NCBI RefSeq assembly: GCF_015832195.1
Contig: NC_052021.1
Span: forward strand, 1,674,001 to 1,738,000
Origin: Motacilla alba alba
Lineage: Eukaryota > Chordata > Aves > Passeriformes > Motacillidae
Direction: 5' to 3'
Length of the DNA: 64,000 nt
Every line of letters begins with the position of its first letter. The stretch's first letter is position 1. Of this stretch, positions 11,501-26,500 are shown in pieces. The translations under genes and the position numbers were made by a program. Under the pieces are notes generated by a model, which was not told the origin of the DNA, ran no database searches, and worked only from the letters and a program-made list of their open reading frames with translations.

Positions 11501-14500
11501 TAATACCAAATTCAGTATCCAAGAAAAAAAATTAAACTAATTTCATAAGCAACTGACCCAAAAAGAATGGAAAGATTTTTCTCAGTGTTTCAGCTAAGTT
11601 AAACAATTAGTTTTAGCAGAGGACAGGAGCTAAAAATCGTACCATAGAGAGAGTTGTGAGCAGCTAAAAGGAAGAGGGCATTTAAAACTGTTAACCTTGA
11701 TTTTTCTGTTGCCAGTATCAGCATACTGTGCTTTGTGTAAGGCAGGAGTGGCAGCAGTTGTGCTCTCTGAGCATGGCTGGAGGTGTCCCACGGGAGTGTG
11801 CAGTGAGACACTCAGAAAGCCCTGGGGTGCCTATGGAGAGGGCTGGTTTAAGCTATGGGGACCTGCTCTCCAGTTAGATTTTCACCTTTCTGTATGAAAA
11901 ATGTTTGTGAGACACAGCTTTAATGTTCATTTAACTGAAGTTCTAGGGAGCAGTGACTTTCTTTTGTGTGGATTCACACCTAAAGGGGAAGAATGTTTTT
12001 CCAAGTCTGCTGTTGTGTGTGACTGTTCAGTACAAGAGAGAGAAGGGAATCCCTGACATGTGAAGAACTGTTTCATCTGTATAGGATGCATATTTTGGAT
12101 TGATGTTCTTGATGTGTTGCATTAATTTTTCATGGGCATTGCTACTTTTTATCCTTTTATGGAACATAATTGGGTTTTGGCTATAACCAAAGAAACTGGA
12201 GGGCGAGATTGGTTTCGAAGTGTCTGGAAAAGGTTTGCTGTGCTCTTTGATACCTGCAGCCACGAGCTCTGGAGCTGCACAGGGACCTTGACTTACTCAT
12301 TTCCAGTGTCTTTTGGAACAGACTCATTTCTGCTCTTGCCCTTAGGGCTCCCCGGGGACTCACTGCTGAGAGCACTGGGATGGAGCTCTGCTGAAACAAA
12401 CAGGATAGAAGAATGGAGCTAACCTGTTGATCACATTAAACTATTTTTTCTGAATTAATTTTCCCTATTTTCACTAGGTTATTTTCTCTTTTTGGTTTAT
12501 TAGAAACATTTTAAAATTAAAGGAGGCATTCTGAAATGCCTGTGTTCATACATTCTTCTGTTAGTGACTGTATTCCATTATACTGATTTTCTCCTAAGTT
12601 ATTTTCTCTTAAGTGACTCCCAAAATACACTTGGTGTGTTAAACGTCTTCTGGGACTGACTCCTTTCTTAGATTTCAGGTTGCCATAAATTTGCAGAATT
12701 ATTGCTCTTTCACTCTTAATACTAAGCATCTCTTCTGTGTTTTTTTAATGCATTATATTTTAGGGTGATACTTTGCCCCTCTGGATTTGAACAAGAATGC
12801 TCCTCTTAGTTAAACATTTTGAGTAAATATTGCCCAGGGTTGGAAACCGTGTGCCTGTTCTATGTGTGGGTATCAGACTGACACCCACATGAACTGGGGA
12901 GATGAGCTTCTGATTGTTTTCACTGCACGAGGCAGCAACAACATTGCTTGACCTTTGAGTTTTTTTTCTTCTCCCTATCAAATTGTGTTGTCTCATTCGT
13001 TGTCAAAACAGAATTAATAGAGTTTTGTCTCAGATTCCTAATGTGTGGATACCTGTGTAGGGGAGAGGTGTGTGGTCAGAAAATACCTTACCGTCCTGGG
13101 ACACTTGCTGGGGTAGATGGATGCTTCCTTCTTTTCTGTTTGGATTTCTTTTGCTTTGTCCAACTCATCATACTGTTGTGTAGTAAGTTAAAGAAAATAA
13201 AGCTTTGAAGTACTGAAATGACTGCCTGTCACTCTGAGTAGCCTGCGTGTGTAATGAAAGGTTTTGTGTTACTGTGCATCCTTAGAAGCAGCCAGTGGTG
13301 ACTGGACTCACTGGTCCCACTGTTTGATCAAGAGCTTCAGCTGGTGACAGATGTGTTGTGGTTTGGTTTTCTCCTGCTCTGGGTAGTGGTAAAGTACAGT
13401 TACCTCAATTTATGTAAAAGGGTTGATGAATTTGTGAGCGGTTCTTGAGTGGCTCACTGTAGGCATCATCCTGCAGCACTGAAGCCAAAGATACATCAGT
13501 GCTGACCTCAGCAGGGGTTGAGATTTGGGTCTTGCTGGTTTTGGATTAAACTCATTTCCTGTGGCTTCCTTCTCCTGATTTCAGTGGATGTTGACTTGGA
13601 TCACCTAAGGGATCATTGCTATTTTTTGCCTTCATTTGGAGTTGCAATGCAATTTTTAAGGCTCCAACTCTGGGGGAAAAAAAAAAAAAAAAAAGAGGGA
13701 GAAGAAATGACAAAAACCATCCAGGGCAGGCTGAGGTTCTTTTTGCCAATATTGTCTCTGTGGCTGATCAGTAGCACAAAGGTGGAAGAGCAGGGCAGTT
13801 GCCTCCCAGAACACTCCCTTGGTTTGCAGTAATTCACAGCTTTGTGCTTCCCTGAGCTGGAGGCAGAGTTTTTGTGTTTGGTTGCCTTACATAAATGTCA
13901 TCTTCTCCCTTTCCTTCCTGTTCCCTTATGCTGGAGGTTAAAATGCAGGCAGTAATGACTTCAGCCAGTGCTCCGCTCCCAGTAATTCCTTGCAGTTGTT
14001 TTTGTTTTTTCACCGTTGCAGAGCAGCGATTTGGCATTTCCATAGCGCTTTCCATCCTTGTGCCAGAGTCTCATTCCTGCATGGTAATGCCCAGCTCAGA
14101 GCCCATCTCTGTCCAAAACCAGACCCACGGAAATGCTGAGCTGTGATTTGGGAAGTTTGAGCTGTCCCAGCGCATCGGCGTTCCCGAGTGATCCGTGCCT
14201 TGCCCACGCAGACGCACCAGGCTGATGCGATCGTGGCTTCAAGGGATTTCTTCCAGGGCCTTTTTACAGGGCTGAGTCCTCTTGGCAATCTTCAGACCCT
14301 CTGGTAATAAGGTGTTAAAAATCGAGACAATGCAGATCACATTTAATACTGCAGTTGTTTCATCCTTGAGTTTCTTTTGTGGGTGTCATCTGAACTTGCC
14401 AAACTCCTGCTTTTTGGGGGCAAGGAATGGGGGTTTGGGTTTTGTGGGTGATTTTTTACGATTGTCCTCTAACCACTTCTGTCGGGGCTTTAACTTCAGA

Positions 14501-17500
14501 AAAAAATGCTTGGATGTCCCCTGTGAAGCTTTTCTGACATAGGAATCTTTCCAAACTTCTTGTTTGTGAACTTCTAAACCTTATCTTCTCTGAATGTTTT
14601 TTTTTTCCTGTTTTTTTTCGTTTGGTTGGTTTTGGTTTTTGGGTTTTTATTAACAGCTGGGTGATCTTTTGACCTTTTAGATTCTATTATACTGGTGGTA
14701 GCCCTAATTTCTTTGAAAATACAGTTTTACGGTGCTTTTATGCCTTTTGGAAGTTGTTTCTTAGACTTTTTCATTCGTGGACTGTTTGCCTTTTTTGAGT
14801 TTTTTTTATTTATAGCTTGACAGATCCTTATTTTCTCTATGTTGGCTGTTTATTAGTAGGCTGTATAAAAAAATAGGAGTGGAATAAAACCAAATTAAAA
14901 TCCTCATTACAGTCCTATACAAATGCAAACCTGATATTAACCACTAAAACGAATGTTTTTTAAGTAGATGTTTAGACAGCCCACTGTTATAATCAAGATT
15001 TTCTAGATCACTGAACTGGTAGGAATTTGTAACTAAATGCCAGAAACTACATTTTTGAAGTGCTGAGTGACACTCAATGACAATAAACTGTTCTACAGAC
15101 GCAGAGAAGCTTTTTTTTTTTTTTTTCAGTTTGCTAGTTTGGTTTGAGTTGAGAAAGTCATTGAAAGTGGGAATTGAGAAAGTGAGGAAATGGAGAAGTT
15201 ACTCCTGCTTTGACTCTCTCTCTGTTACTGTTAGTATTAATAATATTGTTATTATTATTATAGTAGTGTTAGTTATTAATTAGTATTAGTAATCCATTGA
15301 AGGAAAATGGCTCTGTGATGGTTATTTCTGTTCTGCTTGGCAGTTCAGGGGTCAGGAGTTCGGGTGCAGCCCTGCTTGGTAGGGGATGGTGAAGCTGTCA
15401 TGTAATTTGGAACATGATTGGGGAATTTTTAAAATAGATTTGAAAAAGACTTTAAAGTAAATTCTGCTGGACTGTCTGTCTCCTAGACACAGATGTAAGT
15501 GGGATGTGCAGTTCCATTCTGCCTTAAACAGCCTACTGTACTTTGTGCTTTTATTTCAATTATTGAACTGTCTTTATGATTAAGTGATGTACCCCATAGG
15601 AGAAGTCTTAAAGGAGATAATTTTTAGCAGATTGAGAGGGTGGTGGGTGTTTGGGTTTTTTTTCACTTTTTTCGATGGTGTTTTATTAGAGCATCACTTT
15701 GTTGCCATGGTGTTGTACCACATTAAGATAGTGTGTGTAGCTGCGCAGGCACTGTTTTCACTGTTGGCTAAATAGAGAATTAGAGGAGTTTGTTTTGGAC
15801 AGAAATGTTTGTAACATCACCCGAAGTAAAGTTGTTCTTTAAGTAGAAGCAATAAAGTAAAAATGAAGGAGAAAAGCTATGTTAAGGTAAACAAGAATGT
15901 TGATATTATCACTGCTTTATTTAAAGCAATGTGACCTCTGAACAAACATCCCTACCAAACCAAGTGCAGCTTTCCATGGCTGCAGTGTGGCAGAAGGGGA
16001 AGCTTGAGGGAGTGAGAGGGGAAGGGCCCTGGGAGCTAAGATGTGGGTTTTGTCCTCTCTTCTGCAGTGCTGGTGGAGTGATAGCAGAAGAATCACCTAA
16101 CCCTGTGTGTGCTGCAGTCTGCTCATCTGTAACCACTGCAGCACCGGTGCCAGGAGCAACTGCAGAAGTGTTGCAGGTAGTTGCAGGTATTGCACATCAG
16201 TGGTACTCCTGCAGAAATGACTAAGGAACTTCACAGGATTGGATTGACAGCAGCTGTTCAGAGCCAGCTCCTTTGATGTAGTCTGCTAGCACCGACAAGA
16301 GAAAATTCAGCAAAGTGGAACTGATTTCCATTTTAATGTCTCTTAGACATGCTGAGAATAAAAGGCTGTAACATTTTCCAGTAAGAAAAGAGTTTTAATG
16401 TGATTTTGTGTGTTTAAGGGGCAATTAGGAAAAAGGCAGACTCACTTCTGTGACAAGCTGGGCCATTTGTCCTGCTGTCTGTCACAGCACCACCTGTCAG
16501 AGCAGCAGCAGGTTTGGACAGCACCTTGTACAAATGGAAGGAATTGTACTATTCATTATTTAGGAATCACTTGGGTCCTGTCCTGTATTGAGTGATCTCC
16601 AAACACAGTCTCTGTACACAGGCAAAATCTGCAGGTTAGAAAACTTGAAGCCACAGTCTCGCAAATGAGTTTCCTATTTCAGGAAATTACAGGGAACAGT
16701 TAAGTATGTTCTCACTTTCAAATCAATTGCTTATACCCTGCAAAGCAGACATAGTTTATTTTACTGAAGAAATTCAGAATGGGCTGGAGGGAGTACTGCA
16801 GGGGAACCACATGGAGATGAAAAATACCTAAAAAGGACCTTTTTGTTGGTTCTGTTGTTTTGGGGGAGTTTATCCAGTAATATACAGGAGTGTATTTAAT
16901 GCAGTTAAAATTCTGGGCTCTTTGCTAGTGGTGTCTGGTTTTTATCATGTTAAAGTTAACACAGCTCTTCTGGTGATGGTAATTGGAAAGTAATTTCTCA
17001 TCCATGTGGTAATTCAGCATCTGCTGCGCTGAGCTTCTGCAGGCTGACTCTTAGTCAGCTACTTTCATAAGTCGTGTACGTGCTAATTTAGATAGACTGG
17101 CTTATGTCTCGGGACATTTTTATTCACAGTGTTCTTATTCCTTGTTCTAGAGCTCCTGCCAAGGAAGTAGAACTGGAGCATTTGGACAGCTGAAGCAGGT
17201 TTTATTGATTGTGTAACTTCACTGATGCTGTTCATTGCAAACCGTTTAGAAATTGTTTGAAAAGAGTGGGAGACAGGAGCGAAACTGCTGATGATAAAAA
17301 GTTGTTTAGGATAGTGAAGAGGAGGGACAGGCATCATGAAGAGCAGGAAGGACTTGCAATCAGAACAAATGGCCATTAAAATAATAGCTAAAACTCACTC
17401 GATAATATAAAGTCCCACAAAAAATCAGCGTTGTGGTTTCATGTGCACAGTGATGGAGCACTGTTCGTGCTCAAGGTAATGGTTCATTAGACATCAGCTT

Positions 17501-20500
17501 GTTCAGCTGTGATGGAAACAGCAAAACAAACAGGTGGGAATTATTGGGGAGGAACAAAGAAATCGTGGAACATTGTTCTGCCTCTGAGAATGTGTGTTGC
17601 CCCTCAGGCTGGCTGGGACTGGTCCCCCATGTCCAGAAAGCACAGCAGAACTGGGAAAGGCAGGTGCAGGCTGGGCAGCCTGGCAGGTGGGAAGGGGAGA
17701 AGAAAGCAGGGCTCTCTCAAGTCTCCAGTGGCATGGAGAGCTGAACAGCAGTGTCTTACCCAGGCTCATCCTGGATCAAAACTAGAGGGCACTGCCAGGG
17801 AGAAAGCTATGCAGGAGGAAAATGCAATGTTTTTTTCTTGCACATAATCTGTATTTAAGCTTTCTTGGTAATTTATTGGATAGTAAATTGCTGCATAGAT
17901 TTAAAAACGAGTGGAGAAAGGCAGAAAAGGCAAATCCTTAAAAAGCTGGAAGAGAGTACATCCCCTGAGCTGCTGGGTGGATGGCTGGAAGGTACCTGCC
18001 CTCACTGAGAACCATCTCCACATCCCAGTGCCTTTTTTGCTGTCCATCCATAGGCAGCTGCTGTTAGTCAGGCTCAGGGTAAGGCTGGACAGTCTGCTGC
18101 TCTGACCTTGTTCTTGTACTCTGCAATCCTTAGAATCCCTTTCTGTCTCTTGACTATCCTTTTATGCAAAGGTATGAAAAATCTTAACTTCTCTTGTTTA
18201 TCCTGTAATTTGTTGCTAAATTGCTGGAACAAATTCTGCTGGGTAAGGCACCTTTTCAATAAATATGCTGTCGTTTTTAGCTCATGCTTTCTGGTAAGAA
18301 AATTGGGTAAGCCTAGACCTTTGTGGCTGTAGAAAAAGATGTAGCTGTGGAGTGTTGCCCTAAAAGCTGTTGATTGTGTTTGTGTCTCAGTTAGCTGTGG
18401 CTCATCTTGAAGGCTTGCTCACATTCTCAGATTCTGCTGTTTGAGACTCTCTGGGCTAGCTGATAAATTAATTACTTGAGTTGCTGCCTTCCTTTGGATG
18501 TACATATCAACAAGGACACCTGGATAGCTGCAGGAATGTGGAACATGATAGTGGTGGGTGCACAACTACAGCACCAGAGGGATGGACAAAACTGGGGTTA
18601 AAAATGGTCAAAATACCTGAGCATCCTGCCCAGATTAGCAACCTGCAGAGATGATACTGAGAGTACTGTGTGTCCAGTGTGTGAGTGCTCCAGGGAAGCT
18701 CTGTGGAAGGGCTGTGTCCCATGTCAGTGTTTCCTTTTGTCCCAGCCATGGTTATGGTCACACACAGGTGAGGGAGTGGGTAGCCTTGTCACTTCATGCC
18801 CTGTTCCTGAGTGCAGAGCAGGGCCAGTGGGGATCAGTTGAGCTTTGTGGAGAAGTTTGTTAGGTTTTGTTCTTTCCTGACATTCTGTGTTGCAGCTGAA
18901 GCAGATTATTCATTGTTCATATGGGAGTCTTGATGGAAACTTAGCACTGATGACATCGAGTGCTTGCTGAAATGAGCTCAGGGCTGATCTGGTTCTGCAA
19001 GCTCCAAGAAGCTGACCATGGCATCACAGAATCATCTAGGCTGGAAAAGCCCTCTCGGATCACTGAGTCCCATCATTAACCCAGCACTGCCAAGTCCGCC
19101 ACATCCCTAAACACCCCATCTGCATGTCTTTAAAATTCCTCCAGGGATGGGGACTCCCCCACTGCCCTGGGCAGCCTGTGCCCAGGCTTGGCAGTCCCTT
19201 CTGTGAAGAAATTGTTCCTGATATCCTATCTAAACCTTCCTCGGGTCACCTTGAGGCTGTTGCTTGTTGCATTTCAGTGTTACATAATGCTTCACAAACT
19301 TGTTACAAGTCTGTTTTGTTGATTATGTTATTTTTTCAGTGAGTCAGACAGTCAGTCATGGTTAGCTTGTGTGGAAAAGCAATTGCAGGAGAAAGGTTTT
19401 TATTTTCCCATTCTAAAAACCTAGCTTTTAAGTTCCCCCACTTAACAAATGATTACTTTCTCATGCCTTTTAAATTCATTAGGGACTAAAATTAAACAAA
19501 CTGAAGTATTAAATTATTTACTTTATCACTGTTGCTAACTACATCACAGAAATCATGAGTAATACCAAAAACCTTCGGACACAAGGTTTGCCAGCTGATT
19601 TCTACATCGTTCCCAGTCTGAAGAAACACTCCAGAGTTCACTTGTCCTGCTCAAAACTGCTTTTCTGTACATTTTGTGTGGCATTGCTGTGGATTTATTA
19701 TTATAACACAAGACAGACTCATTATAGTGCTTCTGGGAGAATGTCAGGGGTAGCACGTGGAGGGAACCCTCAGTTCCCAGGGGAGGGCAGCTTGGCTGCA
19801 GCTCTGGCTGCACTGTCCCTGGCCGTGGGGCTGCTCTGCTGCAGGCTGGGGGCTCCTCTGGGCCTGTAGCAGGTGGGAGAGGTGCCTGATCTCCAGGGAC
19901 AGGAGTGCTGGGCTGTGGAGCTGGGTGAGCACATGGGGTAACCTGACCCGCAGGAGTGAAATTCACCCAGCCCATAAATCCCTTCATAAATCCCTTTGCT
20001 GCCTTTGTGGCCTCAGAGGTGAGGGACTCTGAAATCTTTTGGGGTGCAATAAGAATATTGGATTCTCTGCTATATACATAATGAAGCAAATTCCAGCTAC
20101 ATTGAACTCCAGAAGAGTGTGGCATTGGTTTAAAGGAAACTATAAATTTTCTTTGTGTTCACTCGTTATTTTTCCTGGACACTCTTTCTAGTTTAAAGGT
20201 ATAAGAGAACTTAAAAAGGGCAACCTGATGTTGTGCAGTACCACACTGTACTATTGAAGTTACAGCCTAGAAATAAATTCTTTAAGAAATAAAAAGTAAA
20301 AGCATCATTTCACACTGAGTAGTAAAATTAAGTTGTTCTGTCTTGAAGGAACTGTGCTGCCTCAGCAGTGTAAAACTCTCATTGACATGAGTAACATGTA
20401 TTGTGTATCAGCCATAACAGATTTCTGTAAACCTCACCTAAATGTGGATGAGTTGGATTATCTTTCTTTCTTTATAAAACCTACTGAACTGCTGGGGAGT

Positions 20501-23500
20501 CACAACCAAGACTTCTATTGAGGAATGCTCTATCAGAAACATTTTACTCGTGTTCTCATTCATCTTAAGGCTGATTGTAAGAGTATATGATTAATTTGAG
20601 AAGGGCCATGCTTTATCTCTTGACACAAACTTTAAGCTTGCTTCTTCCTGCTCAGCCTGCACAGATGTTCTCTCCAGCTGTTCATCTGTTGCAAACCTTT
20701 TCATTTATAGATAAACTGTAAGTGTGCTTTGGTCCCTGCTTTTGATTAATCGAAATGACTTAGATATTCAGAGGTGATCAGGCTAAGGGGTCACATATGA
20801 ATGACAGCTGCACATCTGGCAGCAAAGCAAATTTGACATCAGTCCAGTAGGGAATCTGCCTGAATGCTCAGATATTTGAAGAATTGAAAGAGCAAGTGAA
20901 TTGTTGCCTTCCTGCTTTCTTGGCCCGTGCCCAGTGCTGTTGTCTGTTACGTGCAGGGGCTCTGCTGGTGGAGGGGTGCTGGGTGAAGGCCTGGCTGAGC
21001 AGCTGCATGCCTGGAGCAGGTGGATTGCAGCAGAGCTGGCACAGAGGCCTGCAGTGCAGGGCTTGGGCACACACAGCGAGAGCCACACGGGTCCCCTGCC
21101 TGTGTATGACAGGGCTGAGGAGGGTGGAGCCTCTTCTGCCTCCGAGAGGGCCAAGCCTGTGGCTCTGTGGGCCTCCAAGCTTCACACTGCGAAGTGACAC
21201 CTTTGCTGGAGGCGCTGGGCAGGCTCTGCTGGCTAAACCACATTGGATGAATAAATAAACCTGTTTTCAAAGACTATGTTCTAGTATTACCTAACTTCAA
21301 TGCATTTCTGGTGGTCTTAAATGCAGCTTGGTTTCAGATTGTGGCAAAAACCTGAATATGTGGGAGTAGGACTATAATTTTTCCCATTTTTATTCAGTGG
21401 TGTACTGTATTGTTCCATACTGGTTAGGCTGTGTGTGAGGAATAAGGTTGTTCTGTGTATCATACAGGTTAGCAAAAGCTTCAGCACCCTAAGAACTTTA
21501 ATATAGGTAGTCATGGGGTATGTTCTGCAAAATCACATTCCTTCCCTCACTAACAGCACAGTCTGTTTCATCACTTTCTTCTAATTTTTCTTTGCAAGGT
21601 GGGAACCATCTTAGATACTGCTCTGTAACACTGGTAGCTGCACTAGCACATGCCTGCGTGTGCTTTGGGAGTGTGTTTTCACATACCTGCCTCCTGGAGT
21701 ATTTGGCACTGTTTTCTGTCGGATTTTTAAGGTAATGTTAGGTTCTCAGGGGATCTGTTGTCCTTCTAGAGGTTATTTTCCTTGTAATGCATCTTCTTTA
21801 TTGTTTATGTACAACACCTAAAGTATTACTCCTCCTGTAAAATGTACTGCTATTTCTACTGCAGGGAAAAAAAACCAGCACAAAATCATGTTCTACACCA
21901 GAGATGAGTGTGTGATGCTGTCCCAGTCCTGCTAGCAATGGACACTCTCTGGGCAGCATTTCTTGCTTTTCCAGGCCTTGTCCCAGAGAAGAGCAGCTCC
22001 TGAGGCGATGCCCGTGCTTAGCAAAGAGTAATCCAAACGTTCTTCCAGGTGATCCGGAGAAGCAGCGATGAGGAGAAGCTGCTGTGCTTGGTCCGTCAGC
22101 GCGCGGGGCACCACTGCCAGACGGCCGTGATCGTGATCCTGATCCTGGCCTGGGAGGGCATCCCGCACCTCCTGGCCGACACGCTGTACAAGGAGCTGAC
22201 GCAGAGCCTGCGCAAGTACGGCTGTCCCACCAGCCGCCGCTGCGCCCTCAACGAAGAGTGAGTGCCTGCCCGGGAGCCCGCGGCGCTCCTGAGAGACCAG
22301 GGTTCAGCTCGGACATCTAAAGTCCCAAAGCGCCGCGGGCACTCCAGGATCGCACCTCGCTCCTGGCCTTCCTAGAGAAAAGGCTCTCAGTGGGAGCCGT
22401 GCGTGCCGTGCCCGAGGCCAGCGGTGGCCATGAGCTGCTCCTGGCTCTGCCCAAGCACCACCGGTGTGCCCTGTGCTCACAGCAGTGCTGACAGAGCTGC
22501 CGAGAAGGGGGGTTGTGACTTTGTAAAGTAGATGTGAGGCTGAACGCTCAAAACTAGGATCTTCCTCTGTGCCTCTGAGAGGAATTTAAATTGATTAGAG
22601 GATATGTTGCAACTGCAGTGCTGCCTGTGTACTGATTCCTGTGCAGCCCGCATTTAACAGACTCTGAGAGCTGGATGGGGACCTGAATCCAATGTTTGTG
22701 TTCTTAAAGGGTCTACTCAGAAAGTCAGATCAATTTGGGGTTAATGATTTTGCTGCACATAACACAAGAACCATTGGATTTAGGGTAATGTTGCTACTTT
22801 AGCAGGGCTATTGTTTTGGTTGAAGATGTTATCCAGCTGGAGAAGTCAAAATGAATGCATGGGTGTATTTATATAGCTGTAATTGTTTATATTTCTGTCC
22901 CAAATTCACGTGTTGAGGAAGTTGAGACTGTCTTTGTCGAGAAAAGTCTGCCTTCTACACAGGAGTGTTTTCTCAATAGAAAATACCTGGTTAAGCCATG
23001 AATTTCACAGATTCCTTTGTTATGCTCTGTATTATAAAAGAAATAGCAAAATAGCGCTGACCTAAAAAAAACCCAGACCCAAGAGCTGAGTTGCCAGCTG
23101 ACCTGCTATGTCTTTATTTCCTTTTGTAGTCGTTCTTGTGCGTGTCAAGGACTTGACCCAGAAACTTGTGGAGCATCATTCTCATTTGGCTGTTCATGGA
23201 GTATGTATTTCAATGGCTGTAAGTTTGCCAGGAGCAAAAACCCCAGGAAATTTAGGCTTCTCACTGATGACCCTAAACAAGTAAGATATATTTTTTCTCA
23301 TAATGCCTTTTCTGATGATTTTCAGAACTAGATATTCTCCACCCCTTCTCTCTCCCTCATGTATGTGTAACTTAGCACACTCACACCCAACAAAGTTTTT
23401 GTGACTATAGTATTTAGAATAAATGACACTGAGACTTCATTCAGTGGAATAATTACTATGTATTTATATACCATAAAATTATTCTTAATGCTTTTCTGCC

Positions 23501-26500
23501 TGCCTATTTAGCTCACTGTGTAGCTCTGTGTGAAGTTTTAATTCTTTGTAAGTAAAGGCCTTTTTTTAAGGGCCAGGCTTGCAGCTCAGGACTTCAGGCC
23601 TTTTGCCTTGGCACAGAAAATGTTGTACCTTGGGGTTGCACTGCTTTCCCACTGTTGTAGGACCAACTGACAGCTTGGGCTCCCGTCTGTCACCAAGAAT
23701 AAACTGGTTTTTTTCTGTGGACAGCGTGGTTTTTTTAAAAATAGTTTTGAAGGAATTAATACACTAAAATGAAGTGCAGTGAAATGATACCATAATTGCT
23801 GCTTAGGAGTGTTAGTGATGCCATAAAGGTGAGGCAGCACAGAAAACAGTGATGGATTATGTGAAGTAACAAACCTCTAAAAAAAATTCCAGCCACATTA
23901 GTTACTTTCCATTGAAAATATTTTCCTGGAGAAGGAATAAAGCTGTTGTAAACTGGTAACTACTGCCTGGTGAACAGAGACTTCTCAGGGTGACTCCAAA
24001 GTGCCTTTAGTTCTGACTGTGGGTGTATGTAACCCCACTTCCCTATGGATCTCCTAGGTAAAAGCACCACATCTTTCCTAGCACAGCTGACGTGTTTTGG
24101 GCACTGTTGGGCACTCAGTACCAGGTTCTCTGCTGGGGTTACACTCCAGTAATCTTTCTGTGTACACACAATGTGAGACATCCCTTCTTCCTTGATAGAT
24201 TCCTTGATTCACTGCAGGTAAATATTGCTCCCAGCTCCCGACTTGTTGTCCTGAAAGAGTTTATGAAGTATTTCTCATGCGCGTGAGTGCAAGCCCTCAG
24301 TCTCTCCCCTGAGCTGTGGGGAGTCCGTGGCACTGTGGGTACTCACAAACCTCATTGGGGCTGAGGTGGGGCTTCTGCCTCAGCACAACACACTGCCCTT
24401 CTGCCCTCCCCACTGAACACCTTCCTGAGGCTTTACTGCCAAACCCAGCTCTGCTTGTTTCAAGAGGGAATTTGTTTTATAAACTTCCACTTCATAGGAA
24501 AATATGTTTATTGGGCATCCTTTCATTTTAGGGATCCCGTTCCTTCTCTGTCCTTTGCCACTGCCTGTGTGCTTAGGTTCTCCCTCTGTATGATGCTGTG
24601 CATGGAGCATTCTATGCATGCATTTTCTCTGCAGCCTTCTGATGCTGAATGAGAGGAGGTTAAGGGTTTAATACATTGAGGAAAGAATGGTTCCTAGGGT
24701 CGATATCCTCCTGGTAGGATGGATAATTAAGGATACATTAGCTTCAGTGTGGTTCAGAAAACCTTGTGGTAGCCATTTACAGCTGATAAAACTGGGTTTA
24801 GTACAAGTTAAAAATACAGCATCATCTTGTAATGTAACATCCCATTGAAAAAAGCAAAGTCTCCTGGTGTTTATGTTGGTGTTTACAGTGTGTGGTGATA
24901 AGTGGGTTTTTTTAAACAAGAAATAACAGCTTGCTTCATTTTGCCACTGTGCACTGTGAGAAACTGAAGCTGCAGTTGTCTCTCAAAGCTTGGTCCTTGG
25001 AGGAAAAGAAATTAGGGAGCCTGTCACTGCCCTCTGCTTTCCCAGTTGGTTGGTGATTTTCTTGGAAAAGAAAAACAGAATAAGAATTTAGGGATGGTTT
25101 CTACAAATAAGAGCTTAAATATGACACTGCTGTAGAAGCCCACCCAGCTAATTCTGTGTTTATATGGATTAGCCATATAAAGGGAATATTATTTCTGAAT
25201 CTAGTAGTTATTTCTATTAAGTCCTGATTTTTGCCCCTCCAAAGAACAAAGTAGTTATTAAACGTTCCTGTTAGAAGTTCTGCTGCAATATGAGAGAAGA
25301 CCTAAGAGCTGAAGATAAATGCTGTTAGGAGTTTCTCGCATGGTGTGTCAGCATAGACTAAGGTCCCATAAGCAGAACACTTACAGAAGACCTGGGCTTC
25401 CATCCCCGGTCAGCTTGGGGTATGGTTTTTCTCCTCTGGATGTTACTTCTGTGTTTTTGCGTGCAACAGACCTCACTCCTTGGCTGCGTAGGGAAAATTA
25501 TGCAGGAATCAGTTCCTGTGTGCTGGGTTGCTTTGACCTAGCAGGTATCCTCTATTGTTACTGGGCTGATTTCTGTTTAACAGCTTTGATGGTTTAGTCA
25601 TGCAAAAGCAGGCATTTACGGTTAGTGACAAAGGGCAGCAGAACAGACGTCAGTTGAATAAAATACGAGGTAGAAGCTGACCTGTTGAGCATCTCTAAAC
25701 TGGCTGAGATTCTTTTAAAGCAAGCTGCAGCACCGAATGTTGCCTTTCCCTGCAGGAGGAACTTCTTGAAAATAATTTGCAAACGTTAGCTACTGATGTG
25801 GCTCCGGTTTATAAGAAGCTTGCTCCAGAAGCTTTCCAGAACCAGGTGGGTGTGTGAGATCCAGCTCTGATTAACAGTTTCAATCCAAGGAGCAGCCCCA
25901 GAGCGTGTTCTGGGTGGAGCTGCAGCCCTCCTGGTGGCCATGTCCTGGTGCATTTGGCAGGTTTCCATACGCTGCCCCTCTTTACTTGAGGTGCTTAAGT
26001 AGAGCCATATTTTTATATGTGAAAATTGCTTAGAGATAATGCTGTAAATTAAATGTTTTACTGTCCAAGACATTTGATTGTGGCTGACCTGATTATCTCG
26101 TTGGCATCCAGCCACAGGTGTTCCATGTTTCATGGTAAACATGAATCACCGAGTCTGCCTGGCTGCCTTGATTCTGCCACAGAGGTGTTGGTGGCTGGTG
26201 GGGTTGCACGCCCACGCTCTCAGTGCTGAGTGTCTGCAGTTTGTTCTCCTTCCAGGTGGAAAACGAGCACATGGGCCCCGACTGCCGGCTGGGCTGCAAG
26301 GACGGCCGGCCCTTCTCCGGCGTCACGGCGTGCATCGACTTCTGTGCCCACGCCCACAAGGACACACACAACATGCACAACGGCAGCACTGTGGTAGGTA
26401 CACAGCACCTCTCACTGCAGGCTCCAGAGTGCTGCTTGCGGGTTCATTTCCATCGAGGTTTTGAAGTTGTTTCAGAATGAACTGCGTGTTGCCATTTATC

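Larger units (their letters stand above)
10546..22048 (+). other. TET1: TET1 11.5-kb intron
   Basis: The largest intron in the window. It contains an A18 run (13677-13694), a T16 run (15111-15126), an ATT-rich tract (about 15236-15282), a CR1 LINE tail on the - strand (about 19022-19262), and moderately GC-rich unclassified stretches at about 19740-19960 and 20900-21200. Bases 10680-11330 are purine-rich on the + strand, which explains the long minus-strand open frames there. No additional exon is supported. Confidence 0.8.
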
